DNA from: Lamellibrachia satsuma
Lineage: Eukaryota > Annelida > Polychaeta > Sabellida > Siboglinidae
DNA length: 64,000 nucleotides
Direction: 5' to 3'
Assembly: GCA_033239005.1 (NCBI GenBank)
Contig: BSQZ01000006.1
Coordinates: forward strand, 6,871,501 to 6,935,500
Notes under the pieces: generated by a model
The model's input: the letters and a program-made list of their open reading frames with translations, nothing else
Told to the model about the DNA's origin: nothing
Database searches by the model: none
Shown: piece by piece, positions 46,340 to 59,121 of the stretch
How the letters are laid out: each line of letters starts with the position of its first letter
How positions within the stretch are numbered: the stretch's first letter is position 1
Position numbers and translations under genes: made by a program

Positions 46340-47090
46340 AGAAGGGCATCAGAAGAGGAGAAGAGAAATGAACCACACAACTGACTGAAAAGAAAATGAA
46401 TGCAAATGTTTGAAATAATCACTGAACAGTTACCAGTCAGCAACAACGGCATTGTGATGTTTCTCTATTTTATGTGTTACCTTTTGTCTTACCGTGAGGC
46501 TTCCGATCAGGCATAGCTATTTTGTGTGGTGACGTTTCTTCACGAAACAATTTATTTGCACTCAGTTGTTGAAATAACGTTGCATGATTTAGAATATTAA
46601 TATTTTAGCAAGCATTATACCCACAGAACTTACAAGCCATTTTAAGTTGGATAATGCACTGGCCAGGGGAAGGAGACTGTGATCTTCCCAAAGATGCAGA
46701 AGCATCACTCAGAACAGCAGACAATGCATTCTTCCCAGACATACAAACACAACTGACCAAATCATGTTTTTTTCTGACTGTGTGAGAGGAATGCAATAAT
46801 TTATCCACTTAGGCCTTGAGGTACGATAGGCAAAGTTGCAATCAGTGCATTTCCCAATGTGTGTCCCTTTGAAAAAGAAACTTGTTGCCGCCTTGTGTAT
46901 TTACCTGCTTTTGTCACTTATGTAATCAGGAATTATCATTGGTATCATTTATATTGATACAGATGCTTTTGGAATTAGTCCTAATTACAATGTATTGATT
47001 ATAATGATCTTTTTCTGATGTTTATTGATACATGGTAGTTTCTGACAGTTTCTGATGCTTTTAACATCAAATCAGCCGGGTTTTTTTACC
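46340..47090. other. Non-coding
   Basis: No gene or clear repeat. Confidence 0.45.
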
Positions 47091-47099
47091 CAATTAATG

Positions 47100-47569
47100 T
47101 AGTTAATGCCATCATCACATCACGGCTTGACTACTGCAATGCACTCTTATACGGCATGTCTGTAGTTAACATTGTGCGTCTGCAACGAATACACAATTCG
47201 GCTGCCAGATTGATTCTGCGTCGTACACGTAGCGACAGTGTCAGGCCCCTGTTACAAGAACTTCACTGGCTGCTCATAGCACACAGAGTCGATTTCAAGA
47301 TACTGGTATTTACATACAAAGCCATGCATGACGAAGCGCCAGTGTATATGTGTGAATTCGTGCACCCATATCAACCGGCAAGAGCACTGCGCTCTGCCAG
47401 CAGTAACAGTTTGGAAGCGAAGCACACTCGTACCAAAGCTGGGAGTGGCTCGTTCGCAGTGGCTGCGGCTTCTCTGTGGAACACTTTACGTAACTTTATT
47501 AAAACCTGTGACACTCTCGCCAGCTTCATATGTCGACTAAAGACATATTTCTTTCTTATCACATATTAG
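47100..47569 (+). mobile_element. LINE C-terminal fragment (L2/CR1-like)
   Basis: One frame, 47156-47569, and its upstream extension read ITSRLDYCNALLYGMS, LQRIHNSAARLILRRTRSD, LQELHWLLIAHRVDFKILVF, FAVAAASLWNTL and the end of the ORF. This is the common C-terminal region of L2/CR1-group LINEs. It is well preserved, but the RT core is absent (5' truncation). Confidence 0.88.
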
Positions 47570-47629
47570 CGTATATTGCAGATGAACATTGTCCTCTACT
47601 CATAGCCATTTAATTATGGCTATTCCAGT

Positions 47630-48250
47630 AATCTTATTCATGATATTTAACATTATTTTACCAATACATGTTTATCACTTAAACTATTACTATAAAAATA
47701 TTTTACTAAATTTATTATTATTAATCATACATAATATATACATTTATTTATTTATTAGTATTATTGCTATAATTTATAATTATTGTGCTATATTAATTTT
47801 TTTTTTATTCTTATTACTAGCAGCTAATATATTTATTTAGCTATTTCCTTATTTAGCAATTCTACACTATTTTATTGTTGTATTTATTTTAAATAATTCT
47901 TTGAAAACATCTGAAACTATAGCTATTTTCTGAAAAAAACTCAAGACATATATTCCAAATTGCATTTCCACCACAAATGTTCGGTTGTCCCTCGTTCTGA
48001 TATTGACTTTTGCGCGTCCCTGTTCACAATTATGCTTAATGATTCTGTTTTGTTGCGCCTCTGAGCTCAGGTTCCTGTGGATATAGGCACCATAGAAATG
48101 TATTATTATTATTACTAGTAGAATTTTAAATGCATTTATTTGTTATTTTGCAATGTTACACTATTTTATGTATTTTAATATGTTGTGAAGCGCCACGAAC
48201 AATTTTGGATTTAGCACTATACCATATAAAATATATTATAATTATTAACA
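47630..48250. other. AT-rich sequence after the LINE fragment
   Basis: TTATTATTA-rich. Possibly the 3' UTR of the LINE plus simple sequence. Confidence 0.5.
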
Positions 48251-48251
48251 A

Positions 48252-48345
48252 GATTTAGCAAGATTGAACAAGATTGCCATCCAAGGCAAATGCCCAGATG
48301 GCAAATGGACAAGGAAGCCATTGGCTTGTTGAAAGTCCAATATTT
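48252..48345 (-). mobile_element. CR1 3' tail only
   Basis: GATTGCCATCCAAGGCAAAT, GGACAAGGAAGCCATTGGCT and a following TGAAAGTCCAA match the 3' terminal region of the CR1s at 24773 and 26655. Only about 90 bp was integrated. Confidence 0.88.
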
Positions 48346-48369
48346 TTTCATAGCCACAAGCAGAGAAGG

Positions 48370-48990
48370 TCATGGGACTGGTTTCATGTCTTTCCTTATT
48401 GCAAACTGTATATGTGACGATGTCCGATCAATGGTCTTGTTGATATTTGTAGATTTTGTTTTACAAACGTTAAGGTTTCTTTGCAAAATCTGGTTTTCCA
48501 CAACGATATTCTGCATTGTGACATTGTCTGGAACAAGCAACGATTTCCCCTTGTCTTCTGGGAAAATATGAATGGAGTTTCCTAACTCAAGTTCCAGTTT
48601 CTTACGGATGTGTTTCTTAGTTGAATTCTTCAGGACTTGAACGCCTCTTGACAGCATAAACGATTCCAGCTTTGCTGTCAATGAAGTAATAATAACAGTC
48701 TGCTTGTTGGGAATAATGATAATTCTGATGTACTGGGAAAGATTTGCATACACTTCTGTTTTAACCATTTTGTGCAATTCATTAGCATTTGTTTTGTCAA
48801 CTCTCAGTTGAGTAGCTTTGATAAGCTTCTCCCGTGATGCTGTTTGCTTCAGGTACTTAGTCTTTTCACATAAAATGCAGTTTGGATCGTACACCCTCGA
48901 CCCTGATGATGATCTTCTGGGTGGCCTTTTTCTTGTACAGTCGTAGCTACCAGCCTCATAAGTGAAGCTTTCATCTGCTTTTCACTTCAG
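48370..48990 (-). CDS. Unrecognised protein with a Cys-x-x-Cys start, possibly mobile or pseudogenic
   Basis: A 174-codon frame (48894-48370), open further upstream to about 48985, reads RRSSSGSRVYDPNCILCEKT, REKLIKATQLRVDKTN, STKKHIRKKLELELGNSIHI and FPEDKGKSLLVPDNVTMQNI. The C-x-x-C start suggests half of a zinc-binding site; a second pair is not visible. I recall similar multi-copy uncharacterised proteins in marine invertebrates, without known function. The frame ends at a stop near 48370, just inside the CR1 tail. It may be a fragment of a larger gene. Confidence 0.5.
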
Positions 48991-49129
48991 AGGTTCCAAA
49001 TCCCGTTTCATGGTGAAAATGGTCCTGCATTTTCTGTGATAGAAGATTTGGGGGGATTTCCTTCTGTCTAAAATGTTTGGCAATGTCTAGAATTGTGGTG
49101 TGGTTCCTCGGCTGGACAGCTTCTACCAA

Positions 49130-49180
49130 CGGGGGGACTGACCAATTTGGGGACTGACCAATTTGGGGACTGACTAAATA
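49130..49180. repeat. 16-bp direct repeat, 3 copies
   Basis: GGGGACTGACCAATTT repeated in tandem at about 49132-49180. Confidence 0.9.
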
Positions 49181-49259
49181 ATCAGTTTCTTCATTTGATG
49201 ATGCCTGGTGAATTATACAATGGCCTTGAGGAGATTTAGGCTTTGTGACATGTCACACT

Positions 49260-51135
49260 GTGAAGGAGAGGGTTACACTAATTCTACTTCTACTCCAGTT
49301 TACTCTAGTCTACTGTACAGTTCTGTCAGCACCACCATTTCACCTGAAACAAAAAATAATAAGTTAATGGTGCTGATGATAGAATGATTGGTAAATGTGA
49401 ATAAATTGATATTAATGGGCTGATGTATAGTTCTCAGAACATCCTGAATCATGAAATATGGACTCTAAGTAGCTTATCACACAATGACAATATAAAATGC
49501 ATGACCTACAATGCTTTCAAATCCATGGTATGAAGGATAGTACTATAATTGGGATTTGTGAAGGCCATCATAAGAAAACAACAATAATTATGTTCTCCAT
49601 AACAAAATTCTAACAAATGTACATTCTAATATCATCATATCAATATAGCTACAAGAAAACGCACATAATGTGCCTAAATAATAATAACTGAAGTCCAGTC
49701 AACATTCTGGTGCAACAAGAACCTTGAATGAGGGTACATATAAGGTTGTTAACCAGAACTATAAGTGATTTTTTGTTGAAAAACTGAATGGCGTGGATTG
49801 CATTTTGTGATGCAGTAGATAAAATGCCATAAAATCCACAATTCTAAAAATATTAAAATAGTTTTGATATGTGTGTGAAGCATAACACTTCAACCACAGT
49901 GTCTCTATTTTTTTATACCCCTGAGATGTATAATAAATATTTTGTAATGGTTTTTGTATGGCCACCCCTTTAGCAATTTCAGAGGAAATTCGTTGTCGGG
50001 AAAATAGGGATAGTGTTAAAAAGAGTGATTTCACACAGAAAGCTCTGAGTGCTGCAATACTATCACCTATTTTCCATCCCTATGGATGTAGGCATAGCCA
50101 AAAATCACTTTGAGCATTCGTCCCTAAAAATGTACTGACAAACCCTCTGGCTCATGGCCTACCTCACATCTGCTACATTTGTCAGTTCTGCATGAGACAA
50201 ATACAACTTGCAAACACATGCTCCAAGGGCGGCAGTTAAGGCTTCGGGTGGTTTCTCTGTTGCACCAAGCTATGCAAGTGCTCACCATCCTCGTGAAGTT
50301 CTTATAGCACTTGGATGGGTTAAAGTTGTACGACTCTACATTTCTGGGCAGTTACTGTCACTACACGGGTCTTGGCAGATACTTTTATAGCATCTTATGA
50401 CTAGCATAAGACCATCAGTATCGGATGAATGGATCCTAATTGAGGTGGCCCGTTTGATGATGGGTCGAGAGAATGAAGAATTAGCTTGGTGTCTACCTCT
50501 TCTTGAATACTTGAATGATTATCTTGTCTATGAGTGGCTTCTGCACGATTTTGATCTAATTCTAGCAACAGATATTGTATATTTGATGTGATATGCTGCA
50601 GTCTAGATACTACCTAGTCTTCTGTCATGTGTAGACATTTTCAGTGATTCAACAATGTCATTCCGGTCAAACACCACATGAATGTTGCCATATTCACTGT
50701 AGCTCAGCCACTATCATTCAATGAAGAGCTCTGCTAGACAAGATCAATTGGCTATCCACTCTGGCTGGTCTGATCAACTTATGACGTCTTATGCCCATCT
50801 TTTTATTGGTGTCGAAAGCTGAGACTGGGGGTGTAGCTGCACCACTGAGTGTAATGTACAGGGAGCAGATGGAGGGTGCAGGAAGGTGTATCCCTCTTCT
50901 GCTGCAGGATGTATGGGGGTCTTCCCCCAAAAAATTAATTGAAATTTAGAGGATATAAATATATTTAGAATGCATTTTTGTGGTTCAAATTCAAGCATGC
51001 TATTTTACGTTGACACATGTTTGTCAGTCATTATTTCTGTGACTGAAATAAAATATGATTTTTTGAAAATTTATAATGTGCTTGCAGCCAACAAAATTAA
51101 CTTTATAAGATATTCACAACTACTAATTCTAATCT
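49260..51135. other. Non-coding, no recognised gene
   Basis: Short open frames at 50208-50591 have no recognisable domain. No splice-bounded block convinces me. Confidence 0.4.
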
Positions 51136-51139
51136 ACTT

Positions 51140-51300
51140 TTTGTTCCCAGTTTTAAGACAAATGTCGGAACTAGAGCTTTTTCAGTTGCTGCACCGACTC
51201 TGTGGAACTCACTCCCTGTTAGTGTTACATCTGTAGAAAGTTTCTAGAAGTATCTAAACGCGTGGGATGTTCTAATCGTGTTGTTCCCATATGACATTAT
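51140..51300 (+). mobile_element. LINE C-terminal scrap
   Basis: Reads FKTNVGTRAFSVAAPTLWNS, then LPVSVTSVESF and a stop. This is the same C-terminal block as in the 47.1-kb fragment, but from a different copy. Confidence 0.75.
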
Positions 51301-51689
51301 ATCATGGCACAATGCCCCTAACTATTTAATCAAGCCACTTTATCTTTGTCATTTGGGTGGCCGCTTTTGAGGAGTTCTACTGTATGTTACATATGCTAAA
51401 GGTTTCTATTGTATTTTATATATGCTAAAGGGGTATAACTCCAGGGAATTTAATTATGTTAAGGGCATAATTTCAATGAAAACAAGTGCTTATTTTTTTA
51501 TCTGTGAACAAACATGGGTACCCACAGATTAACAATGATTCACCTGGGACTGCTGCATTCTGAGATAAGGTGACATCGTGAGGGCTAGCTGATGCCTCAC
51601 TTTGCCCAATTGTTTTCGTAGCGGCAAGCACTGACTGGGGTGAAAGTGACATCCATGGTGTTCAGAGCACCACGTCTGTCCGACAAGAT

Positions 51690-54600
51690 GACCGCTAGCC
51701 ATTCCAGTTTGACGAGTTGACCATAAGCCACTCCAGTTTGAAGAGTTGACCATAAGCCACTCCAGTTTGATGAGTTGACCATAAGCCACTCCAGTTTGAT
51801 GAGTTGACCACAGGCCACTCCAGTTTGATGAGTTCACCACAAGCCACTCCAGTTTGATGAGTTCACCACAAGCCACTCCAGTTTGACAAGTTGACCATAA
51901 GCCACTCCAGTTTGATGAGTTGACCACAGGCCACTCCAGTTTGATGAGTTGATCACAAGCCACTCCAGTTTGATGAGTTCACCATAAGCCACTCCAGTTT
52001 GATGAGTTGACCACAAGCCACTCCAGTTTGACGAGTTGACCACAGGCCACTCCAGTTTGATGAGTTGACCATAAGCCACTCCAGTTTGACGAGTTGACCA
52101 TAAGCCACTCCAGTTTGATGAGTTGACCATAAGCCACTCCAGTTTGATGAGTTGACCATAAGCCACTTCTGTTTGATGAGTTGACTATAAGCCACTCCAG
52201 TTTGATGAGTTGACCACAACCCACTCCAGTTTGATGAGTTGACCACAGACCACTCCAGTTTAACGAATTGACCATAAGCCACTCCAGTTTGACGAGTTGA
52301 CCATAAGCCACTCCAGTTTAGTGAGTTGACCACAGACCACTGCAGTTTAACGAGTTGACCACAGACCACTCCAGTTTCACGAGTTCACCATAAGCCACTC
52401 CAGTTTGATGAGTTGACCACAGGCCACTCTAGTTTGATGAGTTGATCACAAGCCTATCCAGTTTGATGAGTTGACCATAAGCCACTCCAGTTTGATGAGT
52501 TGACCATAAGCCACTCCAGTTTCATGAGCTGACCATAAGCCACTCCAGTTTCATGAGTTGACCACAAGCCACTCCAGTTTCATGAGTTGACCATAAGCCA
52601 CTCCAGTTTGATGAGTTGACCACAAGCCACTCCAGTTTGATGAGTTGACCACAAGCCACTCCAGTTTGATGAGTTGACCATAAGCCACTCCAGTTTGATG
52701 AGTTGACCATAAGCCACTCCAGTTTCATGAGTTGACCATAAGCCACTCCAGTTTCATGAGTTGACCACAAGCCACTCCAGTTTGATGAGTTGACCATAAG
52801 CCACTCCAGTTTGATGAGTTCACCACAGGTAACTCAAGTTTAATGAGTTGACCATAAGCCACTCCAGTTTGACGAGTTGACCATAAGCCACTCCAGTTTG
52901 ATGAGTTAACCATAAGCCACTCCAGTTTGATGAGTTGACCACAAGCCACTCCAGTTTGATGAGTTGACCACAAGCCACTCCAGTTTGACGAGTTGACCAT
53001 AAGCCACTCCAGTTTGATGAGTTGACCACAACCACTCTAGTTTGATAAGTTGACCACAAGCCACTCCAATTTGATGAGTTGACCATAAGCCACTCCAGTT
53101 TGATGAGTTGACCATAAGCCACTCCTGTTTGATGAGTTGACCACAGACCACTCCAGTTTGACGAGTTGACCATAAGCCACTCCAGTTTGATGAGTTTCCC
53201 ATAAGCCACTCCAGTTTGATGAGTTGACCACAAGCCACTCCAGTTTGATGAGTTGACCACAAGCCACTCTAGTTTGATGAGTTCACCACAGGTAACTCAA
53301 GTTTAATGAGTTGACCATAAGCCACTCCAATTTGATGAGTTGACCATAAGCCACTCCAGTTTCATGAGTTGACCACAAGCCACTCCAGTTTGATGAGTTG
53401 ACCATAAGCCACTCCAGTTTGATGAGTTGACCACAAGCCACTCCAGTTTGATGAGTTGACCACAAGCCACTCCAGTTTGATGAGTTGACTATAAGCCACT
53501 CCAGTTTGACGAGTTGACCATAAGCCACTCCAATTTGATGAGTTGACCACAGACCACTTCAGTTTGACAAGTTGACCATAAGCCACTCCAGTTTGATGAG
53601 TTGCCCATAAGCCACTCTAGTTTGAAGAGTTGACCACAGGCCACTCAAGTTTAATGAGTTGACCACAAGCCACTCCAGTTTGATAAGTTGACCACAAGCC
53701 ACTCCAGTTTGATGAGTTGACTATAAGCCGCTCCAGTTTGATGAATTGACCATAAGCCACTCATGTTTGTTGAGTTGACCACAAGCCACTCCAGATTGAT
53801 GAGTTGACCACAAGCCACTCCAGTTTGATGAGTTGACCATAAGCCACTCCAGTTTGACGAGTTGACCGTATGCTACTCCAGTTTGATGAGTTGACCATAA
53901 GTCACTCCAGTTTGATGAGTTGACCACAAGCCACTCCAGTTTGATGAGTTGACCATAAGCCACTCCAGTTTGATGAGTTGACCACAAGCCACTCCAGTTT
54001 GATGAGTTGACCACAAGCCACTCCAGTTTGATGAGTTGACCATAAGTCACTCCAGTTTGATGAGTTGACTACAAGCCACTCCAGTTTGATGAATTGACCA
54101 TAAGCCACTCCAGTTTGATGAGTTGACCACAAACTACTCCAGTTTGACGAGTTGACCATAAGCCACTCCAGTTTGATGAGTTGACCACAGGCCACTCAAG
54201 TTTGACGAGTTGACCATAAGCCATTCCAGTTTGATGAGTTGACCACAAGCCTCTCCAGTTTGATGAGCTGACCATAAGCCACTCCAGTTTGACGAATTGA
54301 CCATAAGCCACTCTAGTTTGACGAATTGACCATAAGCCACTCTAGTTTGATGAGCTGACCATAAGCCACTCCAGTTTGATGAGTTGACCACAGGCCACTC
54401 CAGTTTGATGAGTTGACCACAGGCCACTCCAGTTTGATGAGTTGACGATGAGCCACTCCAGTTTGATGAGTTGACCACATGCCTCTCCAGTTTGATGAGT
54501 TGACCACAAGCCACTCCAGTTTGATGAGTTGACTATAAGCCACTCCAGTTTGATGAGTTGACCATAAGCCACTCCAGTTTGATGAGTTGACCACAAGCCA

Positions 54601-57600
54601 CTCCAGTTTGATGAGTTGACCACAAGCCACTCCAGTTTGATTAATTGACCATAAGCCACTCCATTTTGATGAGTTGACCACAAGCCACTCCAGTTTGATG
54701 AGTTGACCACAAGCCACTCCAGTTTGATTAATTGACCATAAGCCACTCCATTTTGATGAGTTGACCACAAGCCACTCCAGTTTGATGAGTTGACCATAAG
54801 CCACTCCAGTTTGATGAGTTGACCATAGGCCACTCCAGTTTGATGAGTTGACCATAAGCCACACCAGTTTGATGAGTTGACCATCAACTACTCCAATTTG
54901 ACGAGTTGACCACAAGCCACTCCAGTTTGATGAGTTGACCATAAGCCACTCCAGTTTGATGAGTTGACCACAAGCCACTCCAGTTTGATGAGTTGACCAT
55001 AAGCCACTCCAGTTTGATGAGTTGACCATAAGCCACTCCAGTTTGATGAGTTGACCATAATCCACTCCAGTTTGATGAGTTGACCACAAACTACTCCAGT
55101 TTGACGAGTTGACCATAAGCCACTCCAGTTTGATGAGTTGACCACAGGCCACTCAAGTTTGATGAACTGACCATAAGCCATTCCAGTTTGATGAGTTGAC
55201 CACAAGCTACTCCAGTTTGATGAACTGACCATAAGCCACTCCAGTTTGATGAGTTGACCACAAGCTACTCCAGTTTGATGAACTGATCACAAGCCACTCC
55301 AGTTTGACGAGTTGACCATAAGTCACTCCAGTTTGACGAGTTGACCATAAGTCACTCCAGTTTGATGAGTTGACCATAAGCCACTCCAGTTTGATGAGTT
55401 GACCACAAACCACTCCAGTTTGATGAGCTGACCATAAACAACTCCAGTTTGATGAGTTGACCACAGACTACTCCAGTTTGACGAGTTTACCATAAGCCAC
55501 TCCAGTTTGATGAGTTGACCATAGGCCACTCCAGTTTGATGAGTTGACCATAAGCCACACCAGTTTGATGAGTTGACCATCAACTACTCCAATTTGACGA
55601 GTTGACCACAAGCCACTCCAGTTTGATGAGTTGACCATAAGCCACTCCAGTTTGATGAGTTGACCATAAGCCACTCCAGTTTGATGAGTTGACCATAAGC
55701 CACTCCAGTTTGATGAGTTGACCACAAGCCACTCCAGTTTGATGAGTTGATCACAAGCCACTCCAGTTTGATGAGTTGACCATAATCCACTCCAGTTTGA
55801 TGAGTTGACCATAAGCCATTCCAGTTTGATGAGTTGACCATAAGCCACTCTAGTTTGATGAGTTGACCACAGGCCACTCCAGTTTCATGAGTTGACCATA
55901 ACCCACTCTAGTTTGATGAGTTGACCATAAGCCACTCCAGTTTGATGAGTTGACTACAGGCCTCTCCAGTTTGATGAGTTGACCACAAGCCACTCCAGTT
56001 TGACGAGTTGACCGTATGCTACTCCAGTTTGATGAGTTGTCCATAAGTCACTCCAGTTTGATGAGTTGACCACAAGCCACTCCAGTTTGATGAGTTGACC
56101 ATAAGCCACTCCAGTTTGATGAGTTGACCATAAGTCACTCCAGTTTGATGAGTTGACCATAAGCCACTCCAGTTTGATGAGTTGACCATAAGCCACTCCA
56201 GTTTGATGAGTTGACCACAAGCCACTCCAGTTTGATGAGTTGCCCATAAGCTACTCCAGTTTGATGAGTTGCCCATAAGCTACTACAGTTTGATGAGTTG
56301 ACCACAAACTACTCCAGTTTGACGAGTTGACCATAAGCAACTCCAGTTTGATGAGTTGACCATAAGCCATTCCAGTTTGATGAGTTGACCACAAGCTACT
56401 CCAGTTTGATGAACTGACCATAAGCCACTCCAGTTTGATGAGTTGACCACAGGCCACTCCAGTTTGATGAGTTGACCATAAGCCACTCCAGTTTGATGAG
56501 TTGACCACAAGCCACTCCAGTTTGATAAGTTGACCATAAGCCGCTCAAGTTTGATGAGTTGACCATAAACAACTCCAGTTTGATGAGTTGACCACAAGCC
56601 ACTCCAGTTTGATGAGTTGACCATAAGCCACTCCAGTTTGACGAATTGACCATAAGCCACTCCAGTTTCATGAGTTGACCATAAGCCACTCTAGTTTCAT
56701 GAGTTGACCATAAGCCGCTCAAGTTTGATGAGTTGACCATAAACAACTCCAGTTTGACGAGTTGACCATAAGCCACTCCAGTTTGACGAGTTTACCATAA
56801 GCCACTCTAGTTTGATGAGTTGACCACAGGTCACTCCAGTTTCATGAGTTTACCATAAGCCACTCTAGTTTGATGAGTTGACCATAAGCCACTCCAGTTT
56901 GATGAATTGACTACAGGCCTCTCCAGTTTGATGAGTTGACCACAAGCTACTCCAGTTTGATGAGTTGACCACAGGTCACTCCAGTTTGACGAGTTGACCG
57001 TATGCTACTCCAGTTTGATAAGTTGACCATAAGTCACTGCAGTTTGATGAGTTGACCACAAGCCACTCCAGTTTGATGATTTGACCATAAGCTACTCCAG
57101 TTTGATGAGTTGACCACAGGCTACTCCAATTTGACGAGTTGGCCATAAGCCACTCCAGTTTGATGAGTTGACCATAAGCTACTCCAGTTTGATGAGTTGA
57201 CCACAGGCCACTCCAGTTTGATGAGTTGACCACAGGCCACTCAAGTTTGACGAGTTGACCATAAGCCATTCCAGTTTGATGGGTTGACCACAAGTCACTC
57301 CAGTTTGATGAGCTGACCATAAGCCACTCCAGTTTGATGAGTTGACCACAGGCCACTCCAGTTTGATGAGTTGACCACAGACCACTCCAGTTTGACGAGT
57401 TGACCACAAGCCACTCCAGTTTGATGAGTTGATCACAAGCCACTCCAGTTTGACGAGTTGACCATAAGTTACTCCAGTTTGATGAGTTGACCACAAGTCA
57501 CTCCAGTTTGATGAGTTTACCATAAGTCACTCCAGTTTGACGAGTTGACTATAAGCCACTCCAGTTTGATGAGTTGACCATAAGTCACTCCAGTTTGACG

Positions 57601-58290
57601 AGTTGACTATAAGCCACTCCAGTTTGATGAGTTGACCATAAGCCACTCTAGTTTGATGAGTTGATCACAAGCTACTCCAGTTTGATGAGTTGACCACAAG
57701 CTACTCCAGTTTGACGAGTTGACCACAAGTCACTCCAGTTTGATGAGTTTACCATAAGTCACTCCAGTTTGACGAGTTGACCATAAGCCACTCCAGTTTG
57801 ATGAGTTGACCATAAGCCACTCCAGTTTGATGAGTTGACCATAAGCCACTCTAGTTTGATGAGTTGATCACAAGCTACTCCAGTTTGATGAGTTGACCAC
57901 AAGCTACTCCAGTTTGACGAGTTGACCACAAGCCACTCCAGTTTGATGAGTTGACCATAAGGCACTCCAGTTTGATGAGTTGTCCACAAGCTACTCCAGT
58001 TTGATGAGCTGACCATAAGTCACTCCAGTTTGATGAGTTGACCACAGGCTACTCCAGTTTGATGAGTTGACCACAGACCACTCCAGTTTGACAAGTTGAC
58101 CATAAGCCACTCCAGTTTGACGAGTTGACCACATGCTACTCCAGTTTGACGAGTTGACCACAGGTCACTCCAGTTTGATGAGTTGACTATAAGCCTCTCC
58201 AGTTTGACTAGTTGAACACAAGTCACTCCAGTTTGACGAGTTGACCGCAAGCTTCCTGAGTTTGATGAGTTGACCACAAGCCACTGGCTG
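51690..58290. repeat. 6.6-kb minisatellite/satellite array, 29-bp unit, about 225 copies
   Basis: Unit GTTGACCATAAGCCACTCCA plus GTTTGATGA, with frequent variants (CACAAG, CACAGG, GACGAG). Three units make 87 bp, giving 29-residue periodic open frames on the minus strand, an artefact. Higher-order structure is visible: an 87-bp block doubled at 54640-54755, a shared rare-variant string 696 bp apart (54821 and 55517) and another about 463 bp apart (52821 and 53284). Confidence 0.98.
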
Positions 58291-58369
58291 CTCATCAAGC
58301 GTACTGCCTGGAGTGTCCATGTCTCTTGTTAATCAGGCATTCCACTAGGAGCGTTGTTGTCACTATTTC

Positions 58370-58790
58370 ATCAGTTGTGTGTGTCATCAGGTGAACCGCC
58401 AGTAATGTTATTGCTCATTCATCAGGTGTATGTGGCATTAAGTATACTGCCAGTAATGTTGTCGCTTATTCATCAGCTGTACCACCAAGGGAGATGTTGT
58501 TGCTCATTCATCAGGTGTACAGCCAAGAGAGATGTTGTTGCTCATTCATCAGTTGTACAGCCAGGAATGTTGTTGTCGCTTATTCATCAAGTGTACCGCC
58601 AGGAGCATTGTCACTCATCAGGTGTACTGCCAGTAATGTTGTTGTCGCTTATTCATAAGGTGCACTGCCAGGAGCGTTGTTGTTGCTCATTCATCAGGTG
58701 TATCGCCAGGAGCGTTGTCACACATTCATCAGGTGTACCACCAGGAGCGTTGTTGTCACTCATTCATCAGACAGTCCTTTGATGTCTCTT
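58370..58790. repeat. Imperfect ~40-bp tandem repeat
   Basis: TTGTTGCTCATTCATCAGGT followed by GTACCGCCAGGAGC-like text, about ten diverged units of variable length. Confidence 0.88.
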
Positions 58791-58799
58791 ATCAATAAG

Positions 58800-59120
58800 G
58801 TGTACTTCATGTTGTCGCCAGTAGGGCTTGAAATTACTGAATACGACACCTAGTCATCTGCCGTAATGCCCCTGAGAAAACCTAAAACTGTCAGCCAGTA
58901 GTTGCCATAAATCCCGTCTTTGGTGGCTGCCAGTTCCCTTATTGTAACATATTGTATTACTACACTGCCGATTCAATGCCGGAACATGTTGGATTGTCAT
59001 GTAAAAGCATGTGGATATGGATGAGTGGTACGGCAGGGTATTTATTCTATAAACACGACAGTTTAGCCAAGACACTTTTGTAGGCTTTATTTTGGTTGTG
59101 ACACTTTTTATAGCCAATCA
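58800..59120. other. Non-coding, ends in ATTTTGGTTGTGACACTTTT repeats
   Basis: The word TTTATTTTGGTYGTGACACT occurs near 59087, 59122 and 59165 and marks the outer edge of the inverted-repeat element. Confidence 0.6.
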
Positions 59121-59121
59121 C

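Noticed and set aside
46605..46808. Small minus-strand frame in an open stretch
   Set aside because: No domain, splice context or repeat relationship; chance-length frame.
51529..58298. Many minus-strand frames of WSTHQTGVAYGQLIKLEW type
   Set aside because: Periodic translation of the 29-bp satellite; open by arithmetic, not selection.
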